Source of the DNA: Tetrastigma voinierianum
Lineage: Eukaryota > Streptophyta > Magnoliopsida > Vitales > Vitaceae
Assembly: GCA_016808115.1 (NCBI GenBank)
Contig: JAEQBH010004400.1
Coordinates: forward strand, 62,001 to 126,000
DNA length: 64,000 bases
Direction: 5' to 3'
A program made the translations under genes and the position numbers. The first letter of the stretch is position 1; the number at the start of each line of letters is the position of its first letter. The notes below the pieces were generated by a model. It did not search any database and had not been told where the DNA came from. It saw only the letters and a list, made by a program, of their open reading frames with translations. Below, one piece after another: positions 11,842 through 23,939 of the stretch.

Positions 11842-13530
11842 TCTTCAATAGTAAAAGAAGAATGCATCATTATGCTATCTTTACGATAAAGTTGATACAT
11901 GACATCTCTAACTTTACTAATGTCTTCCTGGTTACATGTAGAAAAAAATATTTTGGGAATGTAATATCTAGAACCTTCATTTTTAATCTAGGGTCGCCCA
12001 TCACATTAGCATATTGCATTCACTCCCAATAATACTGTTAAACCTTCGTTTACGTTTCGAACCATACCCTAACGTAATCATCAAATACTCAATTTTTATC
12101 CATCAACACTTTAGTCCTATGCACCTCACTAAGAAACAAGTTGGAAGTTGGATATTCGTAACTCGATATAATGTTAGTAGTGTCTTTTAAATGCTTTTAA
12201 GACTTGAAGCAATTTCTAATCTTTCACCATCATCATTAACAACAATCTATCACACCATGTAAAATATATCTAGGAAATACCTTCTAAACTTGATAGCACA
12301 ATATAACATGTTATAAGTTGAATTCCAACGAGTCTTTGCATTCATACCACTTTCTACTCTTGCACGCTGAATTGGCTAACAAGTTCACCAAACCGTTTGA
12401 GTCGAACCTCACTTGAATTCAAGAAGTCCACGGTTTCATGGACTTTTGCAATGATGCTCTTTACTTGTTCAAGACCATATTGAACCATTATGTTGAGGAT
12501 ATGTGCACAACAATGGACATGAAATAACCTCATTGCATAGAAGTCACGATGCAAAATTGTCCTTAGAACTTTAATACAAGAATCATTTGCACTTGTACTT
12601 GTCCACGAAATCGTGAAAAACCCAAGAGAGAATGAAAATAAAATGATTGATTAGTTCACAAATCACAACTTAAAAAAAAAAAAACTAATATAAGTATAGA
12701 AAAAAATATGCTAATAATTTACTTTGTTCTCAATTTCCCACACCCTTAAACATGTTAAGATGCAATCGGCTATGTTAGCACCTTTACGTGGAGGAGGCAA
12801 GTGGACAAAGTTGAGCACTCGCTTCTAAAGCTTCCAATCAAGATCCACAAAATGAGCTGTTAGAACCATATATTTGATCCTTTGTGGCCTTGACCGCCAC
12901 AAATATGTAGTCAAACTAATTCGATCCACCATTTTCAACAATGCTTTTAGCTTCTTTTTCAAAATCAGAGACTTTGAAGGAGTTCGGTTTCCTCATAGTG
13001 ACGGTGGACACACTAGTCCATCAGGGTATTCCTCACTATCAAGTTAAACCCTTCCTCACCATAGTGAAAGGATGTCATGCATCATGAGCCTATGCAGCCT
13101 CTCATCTTTAACATGTCAAATTTATCATTATGCAAAGCAATTAACAAATCTAGATTGGTTTGTACCGATACTTGAATCAGGTGGTAAAAATTTGACCATT
13201 GTTGTTACTAAGTACGCCTTTTTTGAACAAGTGTCCAAATGTCGATTCAAACGAGTAATGCTTTTAGATGCCAAGATAGAAAGATGAGATTTACAATATT
13301 TACACCTTACTTTCCATTTCCCTTTTATCATTTCAGGTTCAAGATAATCATCCCAAACTTTTGATCTTTTTGGTCTCTTAAAATCTTGGAAAGGGTTTTC
13401 AACCTCAGCTTCTTTCGATGTAGTGAATCTAGTATTAGGAATGGGTTCACTAGTTTCCAAATTAACATCTTTACTTTCATTAAGTTCATTTGATTCCTTA
13501 ATTTCATCCTCAAGATTCACATAAAACTCC
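11842..13530 (-). pseudogene. hAT transposase, N-terminal and catalytic part
   Basis: Domains in order on the minus strand. A BED zinc finger at about 13240-13400 (KVWDDYLEP, then CKYCKSHL and RLNRHLDTC) binds transposon ends in this family. An acidic, Glu/Asn-rich leader precedes it. The RNase H-fold core at 12354-12554 has HVHCCAHILNIMVQYGLEQV. Then TRWNSTYNMLYCAIKF occurs near 12330, and a DUF4413-like block at 11870-12220 includes EYPTSNLFLSEVH and DPRLKMKVLDITFPK. Stops and frame changes lie between all of these. The reading continues beyond the LTR at 10066. Closest in architecture to plant RICESLEEPER/DAYSLEEPER-type proteins. These are often domesticated, but this copy is clearly broken. 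Confidence 0.8.
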
Positions 13531-13560
13531 TTTACTCTTCAAGTGTCAATGGGTGTTGAA

Positions 13561-14315
13561 GATGCTTGTGGTCCACTAGAAGATTTAGATATTCTGAAAT
13601 ACGCATGATAAACTCCATCAGTCATTATAAATACAACATACACAAGAAATAAAACATATATGTAATGGCTAAAATAAATAAACAAATGCATCTACTAATC
13701 AATGTAAAATAATTTTATCTCTGCATATATAATGTTGAATATCGGAAAATATAATTTACAAATCTTCACAAGTCATTCTCCATTTTCTACATATAAACAA
13801 AACCTACTAAGAACATTAAATTAAGATAATATACTAACTTAAATGAAAAGTCAAAGCTATCTTGGTCTTTATTCCTTCTTCATTGTCTTCCTCGTATAGT
13901 TTTTGGATACCTAGTAAGATAAAATACAAAAGTAACAAAAAAAAAGTAAGCAAAAATATTTTCTAAGAGAATACATATTGAACTTCATTATCATTAAGAC
14001 AAATATCCAAGATCACATGTCAATGAAGTTTAGCTACATAGAATGAGATAAAGAATAATCAAGGCAAAATCCAAATTTCTTCCAATTGATAATTAAATCC
14101 AATCACAATGAGAAAATATGAAGGAAAAAGACAATTATCAAAGAAAATGTATGAATATATAACAGAGCTAATTGGTTTCAATTCAAATATACCTATAATT
14201 TTTTGTGGTTCCATCAAAGACTACAACCGAACTAGTTCGGTCCCTTTCCACAACAAATGCATCAAATTTCTAAATTCACTGTGGTAATGTTCGGGCTTCT
14301 CGTCCATGCAGTATC
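13561..14315. other. AT-rich interval, no gene seen
   Basis: Sequence between the hAT element and the copia-2 insertion. About 13560-13620 may still belong to the hAT 5' region. The rest has short frames only and no recognisable repeat. Confidence 0.5.
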
Positions 14316-14320
14316 CTACT

Positions 14321-14697
14321 TGTTGAGAATCAAGCAAAGAGAGCATCAAGAGAGAGTAAACTAGATTTGAAACTTTTCAAAAAATATTCTCTGGCGTAAA
14401 AGACAAGGACCAAAACACTTTATACTATAACCTATTAGGTTACAAGACAATGCTTTGAGGTGCACCATAAGAACCATTAGGTTGGATAAACAGAGAGCAT
14501 GACTTGAGGTAGGCATGCATTAGGTGACTGAGACAAACGTGAGCTGCATGATAGTCCTGGAGAGGAGGAGGTACAATCTGATGGAGGTGAACAGCATAGT
14601 CATATAAAGCAAGAGAGGCAAAGAGATGTGTCTCGATGTGTCTAAGGAGCAAGAAGGTTTTGAGAAGTGTGCAGCTAAGATATCACTCGCTTCAACA
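14321..14697 (-). repeat. Copia-2 3' LTR
   Basis: 377 bp, the downstream LTR on the minus strand. It matches 19017-19387 nearly end to end (for example 'ttacaagacaatgctttgaggtgcacca' split across both copies). It is bordered on its inner side by a purine-rich tract on the minus strand (about 14698-14720) and on its outer side by CTACT. Confidence 0.9.
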
Positions 14698-14819
14698 TGC
14701 CCCGCAAGCTTAGCATGGGGTGCACACATGGTGAGCTTCGGGAGCACGCAGTTTAAACGATCAAGGGACAAAGGCTTGTGAGAACATCGCCAAGCCTGGG
14801 ATTCAATGAACATATCGGA

Positions 14820-15530
14820 TCCCCAAGCTTGTGTCTGTAAATCAAGTTTCTACGAAATGTACATCAAGCTCAATATGTTTTGTTCTAAAGATGGTAAACT
14901 CCGATTGGTAAGCTAGGGCTTGTGCTCCCAAGTTATCACTCCATAGCACCAAAGGGTTGAGAAATAGAAATGCCAATCTCGCAAGAAGATGTTGGAACCC
15001 ACATTAGATCAAGGGCGACTCAGATAAGGCCCCGTATTCAAATTCTCTTCAAAGTGGCTGAACGGGCTACGCTCTTTTGTTTTCGTGAGCTCCGGTGTAA
15101 TTAAATTTCTCCCAAGGAACACACATATCCCAATTATAGATTTTCTATCATCTATGTTTGTCAGCTCTAACTGAACCGAATACCCTCTGTGAGTGAATAA
15201 AGAAGTCAGGTTTAAACAATGTGCCATGAGACAAGGTTCCTTTAACATACCGTACGCTTGCAAGTGATTCATCGAGCAACAAGAGGTGTTTGTAGGAATC
15301 GACTTAGCTTGTTAACACAAAAAGCTAGATCTGGACGTGTTAGAGCGATCAAGAAAAATCAATCGTGCTTCTATACAATCGAAGGTCGTAAGGGCTCACT
15401 GTCAGATAGAGACAGATTGTTGCTTAAGCACATGGGAGTAGAGCAAGATTTTGCAGCAGCCATATTTGTTTTGCGTTGTGTCAAGAGCATACTTGGCTTG
15501 AGACTTTCAAGTGCAACCCAAGGAGTCAAG
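14820..15530 (-). pseudogene. Copia-2 RNase H
   Basis: Eroded RNase H region between RT and the 3' LTR. The clearest piece (15009-15272) reads NIDDRKSIIGICVFLGRNLI, where intact copia elements have DWASN-DDRKS-x-GYCVFLG-NLISW. The remainder to the LTR is unreadable in one frame. Confidence 0.7.
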
Positions 15531-15533
15531 ACC

Positions 15534-16180
15534 TCAAAAACCAAGAAAGTAAAGCATCAAACCAAGAGTTTTTAGAGCAAACTGAGTGTGAAGAGCATCA
15601 ATAACTTGTTGAACATCAGGTTGACTGTCACCGGTGATGAGAATGTCATCTACGTATACCAGAAGCAGCAACATTCGGCCATGTTTGTGTGAGTAGAAGA
15701 GGGAGGTATCTGAAACAGAATTATGAAAGCCCCAGGTCAAGAGAGCTCCTCTAAGTGTTTCAAACCATGCTCTAGGAGCCTCGTCAGCCATATAAAGCCT
15801 TGTGCAACTTACAAACATATGTAGGCTTTCTGTTGATCTACAAACCATCCGGGTTAGACATAAACATTCTCATGCAAATCTCCATTTAAAAATGCATTAT
15901 TAATATCGATTTGTCGGATGTCCCAACCCCTTGAAAGTCAGCAAGTGTAAAAATTACGCGACAATGGCTTTAACAACCTGACTAAAAGTTTCAGAAGTCC
16001 ACACTGTGTGCTTGTTGAAATCTTTGGCTACCAATCTAGCCTTATACTTATCCAAAGAACCATCAGCCTTAAGTTTAGTTCGAAATACCCATTTACACTG
16101 CACCACACGTTGAGCATTAGAGGGAGGAACAAGACTCCAAGTTTGATTACGGAGGAGAGCTTGAAACTCATCTACGTTTG
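15534..16180 (-). pseudogene. Copia-2 reverse transcriptase
   Basis: RT domain in pieces. About 16050-16180 has KWVFRTKLKADGSLDKYKAR in a degenerate frame. About 15534-15848 is open and includes RLYMADEAPRAWFETLRGAL, SLFYSHKHGRMLLLLVYVDD with ILITGDS, and FALKTLGLMLYFLG. The YVDD active site is intact, but the frame breaks upstream and downstream. Confidence 0.85.
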
Positions 16181-16182
16181 TT

Positions 16183-16848
16183 TCATAGAGGATTGGCTAG
16201 GGCTAATGACACACTTGATGGTTCTTGATGAACAGTAGAAAACAAAAGTTTAGGCTTAAAAATACCAGCCTTAGACCGAGTTATCATAGGATGATGAGGT
16301 GAGAGAGAAGGACCCACTAGAGTGGGTATGTCTAAATTAGAGGGAGAGGGTGATAAAGAAGGTAAAAAGGGCACTGGAATTAGAGGAATGTTGGACTCTT
16401 GTGTGGATGACAAAGGAGGCTGAATGGACTTGAGGACATGGGAATGTGTGTTAGCACTAGGATGGGGAGAGAAGTTGAGGAACCATTTGGAAGGAACAAT
16501 TGAAGGGAAAGTGAGTAAGGTAAAAGGTGGAGCTCTAGAATTTTGTACACCAGAATTTTGTACAAGTGAGGGTGCTGGTACAGTCTCATGAGAGGTATGA
16601 GAAGAGGGAAAGAAGGACTGATATGGGAAGGTTGTTTCATCAAATGTTACACTTTTGGCAATGTAAATTCGTCCAGAAGGATGCATGCATCGATAGCCTT
16701 TATGAGAAGAACTGTAACCCAAGAAGAGACACTTGGATGATCGAAAAGCTAGCTTATGTTTGTCAGAAGGTCGAAGATATGGTGCCAAAGCGCGAACAAA
16801 CACCCTCTTTAAAATTATAATCAGGTTGTCGTTCATGAAGCAACTCAA
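16183..16848 (-). pseudogene. Copia-2 integrase C-terminus and linker
   Basis: A 221-codon open stretch, the longest in the element. It begins with the integrase C-terminal segment (LRPSDKHKLAFRSSKCLFLGY, then HKGYRCMHPSGRIYIAKSV and TFDETTFPYQSFFP). It runs into a Ser/Pro-rich linker and ends near HPMITRSKAGIFKPK, the boundary motif before RT. Length and motifs match plant copia elements. Frames on the opposite strand here are shadows. Confidence 0.85.
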
Positions 16849-16849
16849 A

Positions 16850-17450
16850 CGGAGACAGATGATTTAGAACTACACTGTGAGATAATTTAATAAAAAGCTG
16901 AGGAAAATGCCCTCCCACTAGAATTTTTGCTCATGGAGGCTTGAGCAAGAAGAGTGAGACCAATCTCTACAATGCTGCGATGTTTTCTCTCGGCGCGACC
17001 TTGTTGTTGATGTGTATAAGGACAAGGATGGCGAAAGGTAATTCCTAATTGTTGTAACAATGGTTGCAGTTTCCGATATTCACCTCCCCAGTCTGTTTGG
17101 AGACACTGAATTTGCAACTGAAATTGTCGTTCAATCATTTTATCAAGTAGGTGAACACAAAGAAGTGCCTCACTTCGCATTTTAAGAGGGAAAATCCATG
17201 TATATATCTCGCTTATAATTATCGATAAATGAAATGTAGAATCAGAGTCTTTCCGAGTGAGAATGAGGAGTTGGTCCCCATACATCCGAATGGATGACGT
17301 GAAATTGAAGCCGGGCTGCAGGAAGAGGTGTTGAAGGAAAAGAAGCCCGTGCATTTTTCTCCATATTGGCAAGCATCACAAAAATTCATTTTAGTACTGT
17401 GAGAAACTTTTATATTCAATCAGCTTAGAATCTTATTTAGGAACCACTTG
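16850..17450 (-). pseudogene. Copia-2 integrase
   Basis: Integrase core on the minus strand. FCDACQYGEK near 17390 is the end of the zinc-binding segment. A rearranged stretch with FPLKMRSEALLCVHLLDKMI follows, then CLQTDWGGEYRKLQPLLQQL and GITFRHPCPYTHQQQGRAER, where the second catalytic Asp and the Glu-bearing helix region are expected. Frame changes occur near 17220-17300. The third catalytic position appears altered (QQGRAER where QQNG-x-x-E-R is usual, so the Glu is kept but the preceding Asn is lost). Confidence 0.8.
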
Positions 17451-17772
17451 CTAGAGACTGACCAGACTATGCCATAAGGTCAATAATGTTATTACAAGAG
17501 GTACCACAAATGGTTGGAAAACTTTCACAATCAACACATCGTAAGTCGGGACCAAAGAACTAAATTGAACCGAGTGTAGAGAAGATTCACTTAAATGCAC
17601 TCAGGGAGAAATCAGAAGTGATCCTTGAGCCGGGAATCTGAACTAAGTGGAGTAGATAGCCGGCAGCGCGTATGTAGTTGGAGATAAGCCGTCCTTACAC
17701 TCCTGGAGCACTTTCCGTGATTGTTTGTCCTTGATATAGCAGCAGGTAGAATCAAACTCCACAACATCATTC

Positions 17773-18093
17773 TCACGGTAAACTCGATATACCGATTAAA
17801 TTTTTGGTTATATGAACCATCAAAACATTTTTGAGATGTAGAAAGTGTGAAGTAGGTAAAATGATGTGTCCAATGTGTGTGATAGGGAGTTTAGAACCAT
17901 CACCAAGTGCAAGCTTACCAGTGCCTGAGTATTCAGAGTTGGTGTTCATGGAGTCTGTGGAGGAGGTGACATGATGTGTGGCCCCACTGTCGAGAAACCA
18001 TGAAGCATCATTGACAGTCATTGGAGAAGCAATATATGCTTGTGACTGAGAGATCAAAAGTTGGAGTGATTCATCGCCATAATACTCTCCCAA
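17773..18093 (-). pseudogene. Copia-2 aspartic protease
   Basis: Open 106-codon segment with WFLDSGATHHVTSS, the retroviral-type aspartic protease active-site motif (D-S/T-G-A). Then come LALGDGSKLPITHIG and a segment ending in LKNVLMVHITKNLIGISSL, the canonical copia protease tail. This enzyme would cut the polyprotein. The motif is preserved, but flanking frames are broken. Confidence 0.85.
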
Positions 18094-18373
18094 GGCCTTC
18101 GACTCCGAAATTGATTTTCGTACCTAACATCAACCCAGAAAACATTCGAGCCATGTGGTTCCATTCTTCCATTACATTCGACGAGGTTTGTCAAGCAATT
18201 GTATCCTCCGCCACCGGCGGAAACGACTCTACCACTAGCAAAGGAACGACCTCTACCACCACGTCAACCTCTAAAATTGCCGGTGCTAAAAGTGAACAGA
18301 GAGCCGGATAGATCAAATCCATTGCTGCAACACCGAGACTCTCAAGTCTCATCTCATGTGTTTAGTTGATATA

Positions 18374-18620
18374 TCAGACTTTGAAGAGTGATTGATTCAC
18401 GTGGATGTCGACATAATTACAAACACTCGATCCGAGTCCTCCAAGGATGTAGAGGATGAGTTCATCATCTGTGATTTGCTGACCAGCAGCCATGAGAGAC
18501 ATTGCTAAGGATTTCATTTTGAGAATGTAATCCTCAACAGAACTGTTTCCCTTCTTCATGGTCTGGAGAGAGACGTAGTCAAGAGCTCTAGCCTCGACTT
18601 GGCGTAAAAAGTTTGCTCAA
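18374..18620 (-). pseudogene. Copia-2 gag
   Basis: A short readable part of the Gag UBN2 domain: KKGNSSVEDYILKMKSLA followed by DDELILYILGGLG, the standard plant copia wording. The N-terminal part (18620-18990) is out of frame. No zinc knuckle could be confirmed between this and the protease. Confidence 0.75.
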
Positions 18621-19016
18621 GAACAATCCACACCTCCGGGCTGATTTACGCAGAACATGGCCTAACATCTCGCTTCTGATATAGAAGAGAGCAACCAACT
18701 CCAAGACAAATCGATCAAATCTTTTCCGTAGAACGTAGTTTCCGATTAATTTGAGGAGATTGATCAAAGACGCGGGAATCAGTTGATGTTCTCATCTCGG
18801 TTTGAGTTTTGTATTGAGAAGAAAAGACTCAAGATCGTGAGCTCACCGTCGGAAGTTTCGTGACTTCCGTAATGCTAATTTGTAATAATCCAATTTAATT
18901 GATATGAAGGTAGAACGGATGGCATCGCCATTGTCAGGTAGATGTCAGTACAGAGAAATGATGCAGAAGGGAAGGAGGAACGGTAGCCATGGATACATCA
19001 GACCGCCTCGATACCA

Positions 19017-19387
19017 TGTTGAGAATCAAGCAAAGAGAAAGATCAAGAGAGAACCAGATCTCAAACTTTTCAAAAATATTCTCTACGTAAAAGACAAGGA
19101 CCAAACACTTTTATACTATAACCAATTAGTTACAAGACAATGCTTTGAGGTGCACCATGCACCAGACAAAGCTGACAGCTGGTGTGAGAGCATGACTTGA
19201 GGTAGGCATGAATTGTGTGACTTAAGACAAACGTGAGCTGCACGATAGTCCGGAGGAGGAGGTACAATCTGATGGAGTGTGAACAACATAGTCATATAAA
19301 GCAGCAGATGCAGCAGATGTGTCTGATGTGTCTTGAGGAGCAGCAGCGTCTTGAGAAGCAGCAGCAGCATTATCACCTGCTTCAACA
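19017..19387 (-). repeat. Copia-2 5' LTR
   Basis: 371 bp, upstream LTR on the minus strand. It is adjacent to the PBS (RC of 19007-19016, TGGTATCGAG). It differs from the 3' LTR by gained GCA/GCAGCA triplets around 19303-19365, where the other copy has imperfect GCAAGA-type words. A copia promoter would normally lie here; no obvious TATA box is preserved. Confidence 0.9.
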
Positions 19388-19392
19388 CTACT

Positions 19393-19860
19393 TGTGACAA
19401 TTCTAGAGAAATCGAAATTGAATGAAACAAAAGATATTCAGGAAAAAATGATCCAGAAAAACGGAAAAAGAAAACTGCGCTTCACTCCTAATTATCGAGA
19501 GGAAAAAAATATAGAAACGAAAGAAAATCGGGAAAAAAAAAAAATTACCTACCCGACGCCACGCTCGGCATTACCTTAGCTAATAAGATCTGCCATTCCA
19601 TGTGAAAGATTCGCCGGAACACCACCACCCTCTGCCACCGTGTTCAGGTGCTCCGGTCATCATAAGCTTCCACCACCACCACGACTCTCTCGTCCGTACA
19701 CTACCATCAACCTTCACGTCTACTCTCCCCCAATATTCCACCCCTAAAACAACGCCGTCAAACCTGATCGGCTCGGCGAACCTATTTAGACCGGGCCAAA
19801 CAGCCCCAGATTCTATTTGGGTCTTCATTTTTTGAACCTGATCCTTCAAAATTTCGGTCT
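19393..19860. other. GC-richer stretch of unknown origin
   Basis: Just right of copia-2, 19560-19810 is less AT-rich than its surroundings and open in more than one frame (for example 19602-19835 +, His/Pro-rich). I recognise no domain. It could be a relict exon or simply an unannotated repeat; there is no splice or homology evidence. Confidence 0.3.
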
Positions 19861-22190
19861 AACCCACTTTAACCCACTAGGTTTGACCCATATTCAGATA
19901 TTCTCAACTCTATGATCAAACCATACGTAAAAGACCAAACCATACCTAGATTATTATTATTATTATTATTTAATAATTGAAAGGATTGGAGGAGGAAAGA
20001 ATCCTTTATTATTTAAAATTTTATTCTTCTTCATCCCAAATTTGAAAAAAAAAAAAACAGTTGGGAAGGTAGGGGATGGGCATAATCCTTCACTCGCTTC
20101 AAATTCTTGGAAAAGTTTAAAATAAATATACGATAAGCTCAATTATAATTTTTACTGATTTCATTTACATTTCATGCCATATCCAATTTTTTTTTTAAAG
20201 AAAATTAATTATTTTTAAAATAAAATATTTGCAATTAAATAAATAATAAAAATTATGATTTTTAAGAATAAAACAAATAGAGATATATTATTTATGTAAT
20301 CCCTTCAAGTAGAGATATAAAATTTTTAAAAAAAAATTATATACAAAAAATTTTGAGTTTCTCGCAAGCTTTCCGAGTCAAGTTACAAGTTGCTCGACTC
20401 GACTGCACCAGCCGAAGTTTTGACAAATTCGGTCGACAGCCTATGTTGCCTGCCTCACAAGACCCTTATAAGAGACAGTAACAAAAGTCAAATTATTCAT
20501 TAAAATATCCAAGATGTATAAGATTAAACATGAAAGAAAGAAGGGCCTTCAAGATTAATGGTTTTTCTCGTATGAATGCATGATGCATTTAGGCTATTCA
20601 TTTTCAATCATGCATGTTAATTTTAATACTCAAACTACACACTAAAACTAAGTTTTTATTAAAAACTGAATATTCTAAATTGCACCTTATGCAAAATATT
20701 TTAAAATCAACTCATTAGCATAGATACGTGTTTTGCATAAGTAGGAATGTCATAAGGGCAGCCCTGTATCCCATCATAATTTTATTTAAAAAATTAATTG
20801 TTATTATATGTTAAAATATAAAAGAAAATAATAAATCCTTTAAAATCATTTTTTAGTATGATCGGGCCAAGACGAGACTAAATATTACTTGAATTTGCCC
20901 AACCAAAACCCACTATATTAATCCCAAATCTATCAAAACATGATAATTATAATCTCATATATGTCCCATTAAAGACAAAGCACGACCGAAAAACTTGTCA
21001 CAGAATCATTCCCTAATGTGCTGCTAAAAGTGAAAAAAAAAAAGAAAATCCAAAGGTTGAGGTCAAATGGGTAAATTAGTTAAGAGAATCCAACTGACTG
21101 AATTCTTAGGCTTCATTTGAAATTCGTAAAGATATGAAAAAGAAAAATATCGTTAAAATAATTTTCTCATATTTGTTTCAAATACGGCAATATAAAAGAA
21201 AATTAATTATAATCAAATTTTCTCAAAATTTTATATTTTAATTTCACAAATTTTATATAATAAATAAAAATAAAATTAATTAATAATCTATAATAATTAA
21301 TTTATTAAATTTAAAATTTTTATTTTTTTTCATTCAAATTTTATTTCCTTTTATTTTTCCTCTTTAGCTATTTGCTTTCTTTAATACTTTCGGATTACAA
21401 ACGGAGCCTTAAAGAGTACTTGGTGAACTCGTAATGAAAGATCAAATTAGAAACAAAGTAGAGGAAGATTGAGTTGGAAACAAAAAAAAAGGTACAACAA
21501 ATAGAGCTTGAGAGCTTGAGAGCTTGAGAGCTTAAGAGCTTGAGGAAAAAGAGAATGTTCAACCAGATTGGAAAAAAAAGAGAATGTTAGATTTGAAAAG
21601 TATTAGGGGAAAGAATTTTTTAAGAAGGAAATAAAGAAAGATAAAATGTATATGGTAGGTGTAATAGGAATCAAATGAAGCTTCCATTTGAACTGTTCAA
21701 ATGTATATGGCATTAATTGGTATGTTGAAATATAAAGTTCATCATCAATAAGGTTGAAATTAGTGAGATGGTACGTGCACAAGCAATACAAAGTCAACAA
21801 GAACATTGTTTGTTGAAATCATTTTCTTGGAATAAATTACAATTAATTGCAACCATTTCAAATATCTATTTCTACAACAACCTAATTGATAACATAAAAG
21901 ACAAACAAAACATGTAAGTAAAAATTAAAAAATGGGTACTTTCTTTTTAATCCGATGTCAGTGATAATAAACAATTTATATAAAGTCAAGACAGTTTTGT
22001 TTATCATTTGAAAATCGAATCATAATTTTCAAATAATATTAGTATTTCTTCAAAAATTTCATTAAACCTGGGACCCTTTCCCTTCAAAGATGTCTTTATT
22101 CCTTTGAATTTCTTTTTTTTCTTTTTTCTTTGTTCATCATGCACTCAACTCTGTTGGTGGTAGGTTTATATATATTAACTTTATATTATA
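19861..22190. other. AT-rich intergenic DNA
   Basis: No gene seen on either strand. Contains an ATT-type microsatellite near 19951-19972, poly(A) runs, and an (agagcttg)n tract at about 21505-21545 with five to six near-perfect 10-bp units. Confidence 0.6.
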
Positions 22191-22192
22191 AG

Positions 22193-22985
22193 TTAATAGA
22201 CTTTTTCTTGGCTTTTGACAAAGATGGTTCATGGTTTTTTTTCTAAATTTTGTCTACTCAAACAATATTTCTGAGGTGTTTCATGCAACTTCACAACAAG
22301 TATTAAAACAGTTCTTAAATTAATATATATAAATTTTATTATCTTGATTTAGAAAAAAAAAAAAAAGAAACTCTCGGCTTCTAAAACAAAGATAGTAAAA
22401 TTTTTCTTTTCTTTCTTTCCTTTTTCTTTTTCTTTTTCACTTTTTAAATTTTTCTACCAAACAACATTTTTTAGTGCTTTCTACGCAGCTTCACAATTAA
22501 GGCCATGGGCATGCATGGATGTCTAGCATTGATATTAATTTTTTTAAAATTAATTACTATATATATTTTTATTGAATTTATGAAAAAGGGTGATTTTTAT
22601 TTAAACTCAAAATTTATTCCCTGTACTGTTCTTCAATTTTGGCCTAATTTTGACACAAATATCTTTTTTATTTTCTTTGCAAAATAAATCATTTCTCAAG
22701 AGATTTGATGAAATATACGAAATGTAAGAAGAAAGATTCATTATTTTTCAGTTAAAAACATATGAGAGGATGGATTTACAAATTTAGGGGTATTTGATTT
22801 CTTTTAACCAAATATTAAAAAAAAAAAAAAGAAAAGAAACTCTTGGCTTCTAAAAAGAATCTTTTTGACAAAGATAGTAAAATTTTATTTTCTTTTCTTT
22901 TTTCACTTGTTGTCTCTATCAATCAACATTTTAGGGGTGTTCTCTATGCAGCTTCACAATTAAAACCATGTAAATGGATGTCTAA
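22193..22985 (+). repeat. Triplicated module upstream of pseudogene copy 1
   Basis: Three direct copies of a module of about 110-150 bp, at about 22195-22300, 22371-22524 and 22841-22985. Each has 'ggctt(ct)...gacaaagat', a T-rich stretch, 'caa-caacattt-gtg-tttctatgcagcttcacaa' and, in the last two, 'accatg...atggatgtct'. The final part also occurs at about 46797-46835, ahead of the second pseudogene. They look like duplicated upstream sequence of the small membrane-protein gene. Confidence 0.6.
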
Positions 22986-23219
22986 AGCTGAAAAATTGGA
23001 AATTCATTAGCCTTGAATCTGTTCAACCCCCAATAAGTATTAATATATAATCCATAAACAAGTAACACAACCGGCCAAGAAAGCGACCCTCAAGCCAGCC
23101 TGTCTATGGCCCATGCATGAGGGGATAAGCAAGACCCTCTTCCTTCCCTATATATATATATATATATTTATACTCCACAGTACTGTCTTGATCAAATCTT
23201 CTAACAATCAAGGGGAAAC

Positions 23220-23720
23220 CCACGTCTTCCACTTCCATCTATGAAAAAAGGCCTAGACGACCTGGGTAAACTCCTTCACAATCGCTGTTCATTGGCTTAG
23301 TTTACGCCACCCCAGCAGAGCCCTCGCTGACACTGGAGAATGCAACGCCGGCGCCAGCATCTCCCGGCGGCTGGTGATATACGAAGTTGTGTCCTTCAGT
23401 TTCTTTTCTTCTGTCTAGTCTTTTGGCTAAGATACCTAAGATGCATATAGCCATCTTTAAGGATGAGTTCAAGAGCAAGATTTTACAGACTATCTCGGAG
23501 TAGTTATGTTGATGCCGGCGGCGCTGATCGGTTATTGCGTTTCTTTTGCAGCTGCCGATGATTCATGCTGTGAGATTCGGCTGGGGAGGTTGTCTTGTGA
23601 GTCCTGCAACATGGATTCAAGCTGCCGGTACTGTGATGACTGTTGTTTCTGTTGCTGATTTTATGTGCCTACTGTTGTATATATATTCTGTATCTTGTAT
23701 GGAGACAAATAAGGAGTAAA
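23220..23720 (+). pseudogene. Small four-helix membrane protein pseudogene, copy 1
   Basis: Clear DNA-level homologue of 47034-47640. Matching landmarks are 'ggcctagacgacct', 'gccggcgcc-gc-tc-c-gg', 'gtgatatacga-gtt-t-tccttcagtttctt' and 'gagattcggctggggaggttgtcttgtg'. It also shares about 200 bp of upstream sequence. No usable reading frame survives: the start region is altered, a stop follows the first hydrophobic segment, and several indels follow. A long TATATATA run lies at 23151-23166, where the parental promoter TATA would be. An intact parent gene is expected elsewhere in the genome. I do not firmly recognise the family. Confidence 0.7.
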
Positions 23721-23939
23721 GATGGGGTGGGGGATGGTATTGGATTTTAGTGTTGTAGGGTTAGTTTTGGATCTTCCCAGAAGGGGGTAGGTTGATCTGT
23801 AATTTTGTTGGGTTATTCATTTTTGTACTTCTATTATTTCTTTTATGTGGTTTGATTATAATCTTTTCAGTTTTGTTAATGACAATCAAGAAGTAGAGAA
23901 TTAGGGTGGATTCAATTGTTAGCTAGCCAACTCTATTAT

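Larger units (their letters stand above)
9480..13560 (-). mobile_element. hAT transposon (BED-type), split by a solo LTR
   Basis: One minus-strand hAT element whose transposase reads in order from about 13520 down to about 9600: BED zinc finger, RNase H-like core, DUF4413-like block and hATC dimerisation region. Removing the 1.77-kb LTR at 10067-11836 leaves about 2.1 kb of coding sequence, the normal size for RICESLEEPER-like hAT transposases. I could not fix the terminal inverted repeats or 8-bp TSD, so the outer limits are approximate. Many frameshifts make it non-autonomous. Confidence 0.7.
14321..19387 (-). mobile_element. Copia-2: complete but inactive LTR retrotransposon
   Basis: A 5067-bp Ty1/copia element on the minus strand with all structural parts. 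LTRs are at 14321-14697 and 19017-19387. A PBS just inside the 5' LTR reads TGGTATCGAGG on the minus strand. A purine-rich tract lies next to the 3' LTR. A perfect 5-bp TSD, CTACT, is at 14316-14320 and 19388-19392. Internal order on the minus strand is gag, protease, integrase, RT and RNase H, which is the copia order. Both LTRs start TGTTG and end CAACA. The LTRs differ by many substitutions and small indels, so the insertion is old. All coding domains carry stops or frameshifts. Confidence 0.92.
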
